DNA from: Gammaproteobacteria bacterium
GTDB taxonomy: Bacteria; Pseudomonadota; Gammaproteobacteria; S012-40
Assembly: GCA_015491615.1 (NCBI GenBank)
Contig: WFVN01000068.1
Location: 1-11,016 of the forward strand
Reading direction: 5' to 3'
DNA: 11,016 bases
Shown here piece by piece: positions 6,445 through 11,016 of this stretch. Position 1 is the stretch's first letter. Every line of letters begins with the position of its first letter. Under the pieces are notes generated by a model, which made no database searches, had not been told where the DNA came from, and worked only from the letters and a program-made list of their open reading frames with translations. The position numbers were made by a program, and so were the translations under genes.

Positions 6445-6937
6445 AGGCGCCGTCAGCGCCTCGGCGCGTGACCGACAGATCGCTTCCCTTGCCGCCTTGG
6501 CGGTGGTTGTGTACCTGGCGGAGTCGGTGCTGCCGTCCCCCATCCCCGGTATCAAGCCGGGCCTGGCCAACGCCGTGGTTCTCTACGCCCTCCTGCGCCA
6601 TGGCTGGGGGGTGGCTGCCTGGGTGGGGCTGTTGCGGGTGCTGGTGGGGTCATTGTTTTTGGGGAGCTTCTTCTCGCCGGGCTTTTTTCTTTCCCTGGGC
6701 GGGGTCCTGACCAGTCTGGCGATGCTGGCCCTGGTGGCGCGCCTGCCCGGGGTCACCGCCCTGGGGCTGGGGGTGGCGGCGGCCTTGGCCCACACCGCCG
6801 GCCAGTTCGCCGTCGCCTACCTGTGGTTCATCCCCCACCCGGGGCTGTTCGCCCTGCTGCCCGCCTTCCTCACCGCCGCCCTCGTTTTCGGTGCCGCCGG
6901 CGGGCTGGTGGTCAATCGCCTTTGCGGGAGGGGCTGA
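6425..6937 (+). CDS. Gx transporter family / HepPP synthase component I-like membrane protein (EetB-like)
   Basis: This 170-residue integral membrane protein has roughly five hydrophobic segments (about 20-36, 47-58, 64-80, 87-106 and 111-133, with another near 140-162). The family signature is clear: YLAESVLPSPIPGIKPGLANAV around 30-51, then LLRVLVGSLFLGSF (69-82), FFLSLGGVLTSLAML (87-101), and AHTAGQFAVAYLWF (122-135). This is the family labelled Gx transporter or heptaprenyl diphosphate synthase component I (PF07456 by recognition). The second name is historical, and catalysis is unlikely from so hydrophobic a protein. The start ATG at 6425 has GGA 8 bases upstream; an in-frame ATG at 6416 is possible. 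It overlaps the NusG_II gene and ends 1 base before tonB. Its likely partner is the NusG_II protein. Confidence 0.85.
   Translation: MTASISEGAVSASARDRQIASLAALAVVVYLAESVLPSPIPGIKPGLANAVVLYALLRHGWGVAAWVGLLRVLVGSLFLGSFFSPGFFLSLGGVLTSLAMLALVARLPGVTALGLGVAAALAHTAGQFAVAYLWFIPHPGLFALLPAFLTAALVFGAAGGLVVNRLCGRG
6926..6933 (+). promoter_or_regulatory. Strong Shine-Dalgarno that fixes the tonB start
   Basis: GGGAGGGG inside the end of the preceding gene lies 5 bases before the GTG at 6939. It supports GTG over the earlier in-frame ATG at 6891, which would overlap the upstream gene by 47 bases. Confidence 0.6.
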
Positions 6938-6938
6938 G

Positions 6939-7826
6939 GTGTTGCAGGCGGAGTATTTCGGTGGCCACTGGTGGCGGGACAACGGTCGCCTCGGACCGTT
7001 CCTGATCGCCGCCCTGGCGGTGCACGTGCTGGCCCTGTTCCTGGTGGGTTTCGCCTGGCGCGACCACCCCCAGGGGGAGCCCCCCCCGGCCTTCGACGTG
7101 ACCCTGGTGAACACCCGCAGCCAGGAGGCGCCGGAGGCGGCCGACTACCTGGCCCAGGCGACCCAGGCGGGGGGTGGCAACACGGAGGAAAAGGTGCGGC
7201 CCACCACCCCTACGCCGGCGGTGATGCCGAGACCGCAGCCGGTGGAGAGCGCCGTCTCGCCGCCCTCCGATCCGGTCGCCCCGCGGCGCGTCGCCGAAGC
7301 CAGGCTGTTGACCGGTGACGCGGGTAGGAAAACCGTTCACGCCACCCTTGAGGAGGGGGAGCGGGAGGAACGGCAGGTGGAAGTGGCGCGTATCCTCTCC
7401 CGTTCCAAAGAGATCGCCAGCCTGGAGATGGAGCTGGGAGAGGCCATCGCCGCTTATTCGCGCCAGCCCCGCGAGCGGTTCATCACCGCCGCCACGCGAG
7501 AATACAAGTATGCCGCCTACCTGGATGCTTGGCGGCGCAAGGTGGAGCAGGTGGGGAACCTCAACTATCCCGAGGAGGCGCGGCGGCGCGGCTTGTCCGG
7601 GGAGCTCATCCTCGATGTGGCCCTCAATCCGGACGGCAGCGTGCGCGAAGTGAGCGTCGTCCGCTCATCCGGATCGCCGGTGCTGGATCAGGCGGCCATG
7701 CGCATCGTCCGCCTCGCCGCTCCCTTCGCCCCCTTCCCGGAGAGCATCCGCAAGGAGACCGATGTCCTCCACATCACCCGCACCTGGCGTTTCCTGAGCG
7801 GGCGAGAGTCCGTCACCACCCAGTGA
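6939..7826 (+). CDS. TonB-family energy transducer, positional equivalent of TonB3
   Basis: This is a 295-residue inner-membrane protein spanning the periplasm. One membrane helix (about 20-38) carries a histidine (H29), as TonB helices do. A proline-rich stretch follows (about 87-115), then a charged helical segment (135-205). The C-terminal TonB domain (about 208-285) includes NYPEEARRRGLSGELILDVALNPDGSV (split by YP at 210-211 and GDxxLxxxxxxDGxV-like spacing), SSGSPVLDQAA and PFAPFPE. In the family it passes proton-motive force from ExbB/ExbD to outer-membrane partners. It lies where P. aeruginosa has tonB3 (PA0406), reported to be needed for normal twitching and pilus assembly. No exbB or exbD lies here, so those must be encoded elsewhere. 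It is the last gene of the gshB operon, and a hairpin follows its stop. Confidence 0.9.
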   Translation: MLQAEYFGGHWWRDNGRLGPFLIAALAVHVLALFLVGFAWRDHPQGEPPPAFDVTLVNTRSQEAPEAADYLAQATQAGGGNTEEKVRPTTPTPAVMPRPQPVESAVSPPSDPVAPRRVAEARLLTGDAGRKTVHATLEEGEREERQVEVARILSRSKEIASLEMELGEAIAAYSRQPRERFITAATREYKYAAYLDAWRRKVEQVGNLNYPEEARRRGLSGELILDVALNPDGSVREVSVVRSSGSPVLDQAAMRIVRLAAPFAPFPESIRKETDVLHITRTWRFLSGRESVTTQ

Positions 7827-7827
7827 C

Positions 7828-7852
7828 GGCGGTGCTCAGACCGCCGCCTTTT
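7828..7852 (+). terminator. Likely rho-independent terminator after tonB
   Basis: GGCGGT (7828-7833), a 6-base loop, and ACCGCC (7840-7845) form a perfect 6-bp stem, followed after GCC by TTTT. It begins one base after the tonB stop and lies inside the 3' end of the convergent parA. The short U-run makes it moderate in strength. Confidence 0.45.
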
Positions 7853-8549
7853 CCACCGTCGGACGAAAGTCCTCGTCGGGCAGCGGCAAGGCACTGCCGT
7901 CTTCCCCCTTCAGCCAGCCGGTGAGCAGTTGCCAGTAGAGATCGTCCCGGTGACGTCCTTCGCGCAGCTCGCACACCCCGAGGCCGTTCTGGAAGGCACG
8001 TACGTAGCGCTGGGTGTCGCTGAACAGGGCCACGCAGGGCAGCGACTGGCGGTCGATGAAGTCGAACAGGGCCTCGAGGACGCGGGTATGGGCGCGCAGG
8101 CGGTTGGCGACCAGGGCGAAGCGAGGTTTCACGCCCAGGCGCCGGGCCGTCTCCTGGGCCTGGTGCACGTAGCGGGCGGCGGCGTGCAGATCAATGGCCG
8201 AGGGCAAGACGGGGATGAGGACATGGTCCGCCTGGCGCATCAGGTCCATGAGCTGATACCCCTGGAGGCCGGCGGGGGTGTCCAGGATCTGCCAATCGCA
8301 ACCGGGCGTGGCGCGCATCTGGAAGGCGCGAGTGACGCGGGCGTCACGGCGACAGGTATCGATCCCGTGGATGGGGGGAAGGTCCGGTTGGCGGCGTCGT
8401 TGTTCCAGCCAGAACAGGGCCGATCCCTGTGGGTCGTGGTCCACCAGGGCAGGCCGATGGCCCGCTTGCGCCAAGGTGGCGGCGAGGTTGGTGGCCAGGG
8501 TGGTCTTGCCGCATCCCCCTTTGGGGTTGAGTATGAGCGTGCGGATCAT
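7836..8549 (-). CDS. Orphan ParA/MinD-type ATPase
   Basis: This 237-residue protein carries the deviant Walker A KGGCGKTT (10-17, signature Lys10), the second motif DHDPQGSA (38-44), Walker B ILDTPAG (88-94) and VANRLR (147-152). It therefore belongs to the ParA/Soj/MinD P-loop family, whose dimers bind DNA or membrane and position plasmids, chromosomes, chemoreceptor arrays or other cargo. The ATG at 8549 has GGGAGG 7 bases upstream. It stands alone: no parB or parS-like repeat is adjacent. It is convergent with tonB, with 9 bases between stops, and divergent from yqgE. The cargo is unknown. Its place beside the Pil-Chp and TonB genes makes positioning of polar pilus or chemosensory machinery a reasonable guess, but chromosome or other roles are equally open. 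Confidence 0.88.
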   Translation of the reverse strand: MIRTLILNPKGGCGKTTLATNLAATLAQAGHRPALVDHDPQGSALFWLEQRRRQPDLPPIHGIDTCRRDARVTRAFQMRATPGCDWQILDTPAGLQGYQLMDLMRQADHVLIPVLPSAIDLHAAARYVHQAQETARRLGVKPRFALVANRLRAHTRVLEALFDFIDRQSLPCVALFSDTQRYVRAFQNGLGVCELREGRHRDDLYWQLLTGWLKGEDGSALPLPDEDFRPTVEKAAV

Positions 8550-8643
8550 GGGGGGCCCTCCCTGCGGGCTCGTCGTGCGATCGTTTTTTTATCTATGGAT
8601 GACCATGGTCGTTTCTTTCTTCCGGTAGCGTCCCTGCGATTCC

Positions 8644-8672
8644 TTGGTGCGCCGTGGGGCGCCGTCTAAAGT
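8644..8672 (+). promoter_or_regulatory. Weak candidate promoter for the yqgE-ruvX-pyrR-pyrB unit
   Basis: TTGGTG (8644-8649) and TAAAGT (8667-8672) are 17 bases apart in the AT-richer gap between parA and yqgE. Matches to consensus are only partial (3/6 and 4/6). The same gap holds a 10-bp palindrome GACCATGGTC at 8601-8610. No convincing promoter for parA is visible. Confidence 0.25.
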
Positions 8673-8736
8673 TAATCGAAATCACAGGCCCATGGCAACA
8701 ACCATTCTTTTTATGGGAAAATTGGGTGCTGAGCTC

Positions 8737-8740
8737 AGGA
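8737..8740 (+). promoter_or_regulatory. Shine-Dalgarno that decides the yqgE start
   Basis: AGGA lies 7 bases before the ATG at 8748 but only 1 base before the ATG at 8742. The later ATG is therefore the better start, and homology to E. coli YqgE also begins there. Confidence 0.6.
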
Positions 8741-8747
8741 TATGGCC

Positions 8748-9308
8748 ATGAACGTCACCCGTTTCACCGACCACTTCCTCATTGCCATGCCGGGCTTGGA
8801 GGACCCCCATTTCGCCCAGGCCCTGGTCTACATCTGCGCCCACAACGAGCAGGGGGCCCTGGGGTTGGTGGTGAACCGGCCCCTGGAACTCACCCTGGGA
8901 GAGGTGCTGGCGCAACTGGAGATGCCGCCGGCGAGCGACGAGATCGCCGCCCGTTCGGTCTTCTATGGCGGTCCGGTGGAGATGGCGCGCGGCTTCGTTC
9001 TGCACCATCCGGCCGGCGCCTGGGAGAGTACCTTCGTCACCCCCTCGGGGGTGGCCCTCACTTCCTCGCGCGACATCCTCCGCGCCATCGCCGTGGGCAA
9101 CGGTCCGCAGCGCCACCTCATGGCCCTCGGCTATGCCGGCTGGGCGGCCGGGCAATTGGAGGACGAGGTGGCCGCCAACGTGTGGCTGTGCGGAGAGGGG
9201 GACGTACGCATCCTCTTCGATCTACCGCCGGAGGCGCGTCTGCGGGCGGTGGCCGAGAAGATGGGGGTGGACCTGTCGCGCCTCTCCAGCCAGGCGGGGC
9301 ACGCTTGA
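8748..9308 (+). CDS. yqgE: YqgE/AlgH family protein
   Basis: This 186-residue cytosolic protein belongs to the DUF179 (YqgE/AlgH) family. It aligns throughout with E. coli YqgE as remembered: HFLIAMPGLEDPHF, LVYICAHNEQGALGLVVNRPLE, YGGPVEMARGFVLH, TSSRDIL, LMALGYAGWAAGQLEDEV and NVWL. The last residues, AGHA, are also shared. In Pseudomonas it was named AlgH for a reported effect on alginate, but the molecular function is not known. It is the first gene of the rightward pyrimidine-linked unit. Its stop overlaps the ruvX start as TTGA. The yqgE-ruvX pairing is widely conserved in gammaproteobacteria. Confidence 0.95.
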   Translation: MNVTRFTDHFLIAMPGLEDPHFAQALVYICAHNEQGALGLVVNRPLELTLGEVLAQLEMPPASDEIAARSVFYGGPVEMARGFVLHHPAGAWESTFVTPSGVALTSSRDILRAIAVGNGPQRHLMALGYAGWAAGQLEDEVAANVWLCGEGDVRILFDLPPEARLRAVAEKMGVDLSRLSSQAGHA

Positions 9309-9718
9309 GCGACGGACGCCTGCAAGGCCGGGTGCTGGGCTTCGACTTTGGCCGCAAGCGCATCGGCGTGGCGGTGGGGGAGACGGTCACCGGCAGCGCC
9401 CGTCCCCTCGCCATTCTGTCGGCGCGTCAGGGGGCCCCCGATTGGGCGCGGGTCACCGAACTCCTCGATCAGTGGCGACCGGTGGCCCTGGTGGTGGGCC
9501 TGCCCGTGCACCTGGACGGCAGCGAGCACGAACTCACCCGCGCCGCGCGCCGTTTTGGCAATCGCCTGCACGGGCGGTATCATCTGCCCGTCTTTTTCCA
9601 GGACGAGCGGCTCACCAGCGACGAGGCCCGGCGCACGCGCGGCGAAGGCCCCATCGACGACCTCGCCGCCTGTCTCATCCTCCAGGATTGGCTGGCCTCA
9701 GCGGACCCGACCCCATGA
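9305..9718 (+). CDS. ruvX: RuvX/YqgF, RNase H-fold nuclease (pre-16S rRNA processing / Holliday junction resolvase-like)
   Basis: This is a 137-residue protein. The N-terminal motif GFDFGRKRIGVAVG holds the first catalytic Asp (D14). RPLAIL, VVGLPVHLDGSE (63-74), the DERLTSDEAR motif with E101, and PIDDLAA with D118 complete the RNase H-like active site. The family is linked to 5'-end maturation of 16S rRNA in E. coli. The start is TTG at 9305, overlapping the yqgE stop, with GGGG 5 bases upstream; a GTG at 9332 is less likely. The stretch between EAR and the last Asp is about ten residues shorter than in E. coli. It overlaps pyrR by 4 bases. Confidence 0.93.
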   Translation: MSDGRLQGRVLGFDFGRKRIGVAVGETVTGSARPLAILSARQGAPDWARVTELLDQWRPVALVVGLPVHLDGSEHELTRAARRFGNRLHGRYHLPVFFQDERLTSDEARRTRGEGPIDDLAACLILQDWLASADPTP

Positions 9719-10227
9719 CCCGACCCTTCTGCCCCGTGGAACCCCTGGTGGACACCCTCGCGATGGCGCTCGCCCATCATTTGCATCGTCTGGCGGTGCG
9801 CGATCCCTTGATGGTGGGCATCTACACCGGCGGCGCCTGGATCGCCGAGGTCCTCCATCGGCGCCTGGGCTTGGAGACCCCGCTGGGGACCCTGGACATC
9901 AGCTTCTACCGGGACGACTTCACCCGTATCGGCATGAACCCCCAGGTGCGCCCCTCGCGCCTGCCCGAGTCGGTGGAGGGGCGGCACGTGATCCTGGTGG
10001 ACGACGTCCTCTACACCGGACGCACCGTGCGCGCGGCCATGAACGAGCTGTTCGACTACGGCCGTCCCGCCGCCATCACCCTGGCGGTGCTGGTGGACCG
10101 CGGCGGTCGCGAGCTACCCGTGCAGGCGGACGTGGCCGCCCTCACCGTGGCCCTGCCCGCCAGCCACCAAGTGAAGCTGGAGGGGCCCGACCCCCTGCGC
10201 CTCTCCCTGGTGGAGGCCGGCGCCTGA
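9715..10227 (+). CDS. pyrR: PyrR-type phosphoribosyltransferase / pyrimidine regulator homolog
   Basis: This 170-residue type I phosphoribosyltransferase-fold protein has GTLDISFYRDDF (58-69), typical of PyrR, and the PRPP-binding loop VILVDDVLYTGRT (92-104). LNPQVRPS-like and NELFDYGRPA segments match Pseudomonas PyrR as remembered. In Gram-positives PyrR binds pyr mRNA and also has uracil phosphoribosyltransferase activity. In gammaproteobacteria its role is less clear. No attenuator-like leader is visible upstream, because the gene starts inside the ruvX stop (ATGA), so mRNA attenuation at this site is unlikely. It directly precedes pyrB, overlapping by one base. Confidence 0.93.
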   Translation: MTRPFCPVEPLVDTLAMALAHHLHRLAVRDPLMVGIYTGGAWIAEVLHRRLGLETPLGTLDISFYRDDFTRIGMNPQVRPSRLPESVEGRHVILVDDVLYTGRTVRAAMNELFDYGRPAAITLAVLVDRGGRELPVQADVAALTVALPASHQVKLEGPDPLRLSLVEAGA

Positions 10228-11016
10228 TGGGCTACCGGGACACCCTCCAGCTCACCCCCGACCGCCGCCTGCGCCACTTCCTCACCATCGAGGGCCTGCC
10301 GCGCGCCACCCTGGTGGAGATCCTCGACACCGCCGAATCCTTCTTCCAGGTGGGCACGCGGGAGGTGAAGAAGGTCCCCCTGCTACGGGGCAAGACCATC
10401 GTCAACTTGTTCTTCGAGACCAGCACCCGCACCCGCACCACCTTCGAGCTGGCGGCCAAGCGCCTGTCCGCGGACGTGGTCAACCTCAACATCAGCACCT
10501 CCGCCACCGCCAAGGGGGAGAGCCTGCTGGACACCCTGCGCAACCTGGAGGCGATGCATGCCGACCTCTTCGTGGTGCGTCACCAGCACAGCGGCGCGGC
10601 CCACTACATCGCCCGCCAGGTGGCCCCGCACGTGTCCGTCATCAACGCCGGCGACGGCAGCCACGCGCACCCCACCCAGGCGATGCTGGACATGTTCACC
10701 ATCCGCCGCCACTTCGGCGAGTTCGCCCCCCTCACCGTCACCATCGTCGGCGACGTGCTTCATTCGCGCGTCGCCCGCTCGCAGATCCACGCCCTCACCA
10801 CCTTGGGGGTCAACGAGGTGCGGGTGGTGGGGCCGCGCACCCTCGTCCCGCGCGAGGTGAGCGCCCTCGGCGCTCACCCCTGCGATTCCTTGGAGGCGGG
10901 CCTGGAGGGGGCGGACGTGATCATCATGCTGCGCCTGCAGCGGGAGCGCATGCAGGGCGCCTTCATCCCCAGCGAGCGGGAGTACTTCCGCCGCTACGGC
11001 CTCACCGGGGAGAAAC
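10227..11016 (+). CDS. pyrB: Aspartate carbamoyltransferase catalytic subunit (partial, 3' end missing)
   Basis: The first 263 codons are present; the window ends before the stop. The enzyme joins carbamoyl phosphate and aspartate to make carbamoyl aspartate in pyrimidine synthesis. Visible motifs: FFETSTRTRTTFE (62-74), whose STRTR binds carbamoyl phosphate; SATAKGES, with K96 reaching in from the neighbouring subunit; GDGSHAHPTQAMLD; and MLRLQRERM near the right edge, from the aspartate domain. The ATG at 10227 shares its A with the pyrR stop (TGATG), and GGAGG lies 10 bases upstream. In Pseudomonas the next gene is the inactive dihydroorotase homolog pyrC', which forms a complex with PyrB; that position lies outside the window. 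Confidence 0.96.
   Translation, partial: MGYRDTLQLTPDRRLRHFLTIEGLPRATLVEILDTAESFFQVGTREVKKVPLLRGKTIVNLFFETSTRTRTTFELAAKRLSADVVNLNISTSATAKGESLLDTLRNLEAMHADLFVVRHQHSGAAHYIARQVAPHVSVINAGDGSHAHPTQAMLDMFTIRRHFGEFAPLTVTIVGDVLHSRVARSQIHALTTLGVNEVRVVGPRTLVPREVSALGAHPCDSLEAGLEGADVIIMLRLQRERMQGAFIPSEREYFRRYGLTGEK

Noticed and set aside
8571..8590. T7 run after GC-rich sequence as a terminator
   Set aside because: No adequate stem precedes the T-run on the plus strand, and no plus-strand gene ends nearby.
1..11016. tRNA, rRNA, CRISPR array, insertion sequence, riboswitch or attachment site
   Set aside because: No cloverleaf, spaced direct repeats, transposase frame or known leader structure was recognised, and coding genes fill nearly all the space.

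Overview
The window is GC-rich, densely packed bacterial DNA. Its gene order points to a gammaproteobacterium. From memory, Pseudomonas aeruginosa carries pyrB-pyrR-ruvX-algH/yqgE-tonB3-gshB-pilG-pilH-pilI-pilJ-pilK-chpA as one conserved neighbourhood, and this window is the same neighbourhood read from the chpA end. The high GC and the differences from Pseudomonas suggest a relative such as a Chromatiales-type or other sulfur/lithotrophic lineage, but the sequence does not fix the genus.

Layout. (1) 1-3983, minus strand: a Pil-Chp chemosensory cluster in the order pilG, pilI, pilJ, chpA. chpA runs off the left edge. This cluster controls type IV pili and twitching. pilH and pilK are not in their usual places. 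(2) 3984-4103: a divergent promoter region with a perfectly palindromic -10 element. (3) 4104-7826, plus strand: five coupled genes, gshB, apbE, a NusG-domain-II protein, a Gx-transporter-family membrane protein, and tonB. Neighbours overlap or sit 1 base apart. (4) 7836-8549, minus strand: an orphan ParA-type ATPase, convergent with tonB. (5) 8550-8747: a 198-base relatively AT-rich intergenic region. (6) 8748-11016, plus strand: yqgE/algH, ruvX, pyrR and pyrB (cut by the right edge), again with overlapping starts and stops.

How the parts work together. The left cluster senses signals and sets pilus activity through PilJ, the PilI adaptor, the ChpA kinase and the PilG response regulator. The middle operon joins glutathione synthesis to a small set of genes for a flavin-linked membrane redox process: a flavin transferase lipoprotein, a periplasm-facing three-cysteine protein, and an integral membrane protein. 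It ends with a TonB energy transducer that corresponds by position to the TonB needed for twitching in P. aeruginosa. The right operon holds pyrimidine biosynthesis and housekeeping genes.

The most notable points are the apbE/NusG_II/Gx triad, which resembles the EetA/EetB/ApbE part of Gram-positive extracellular electron transfer loci but sits in a Gram-negative gshB-tonB operon; the eroded signalling tip of PilJ together with a diverged CheW-type PilI; the symmetric promoter; and the orphan ParA. No rRNA, tRNA, CRISPR array, insertion sequence or attachment site is visible.
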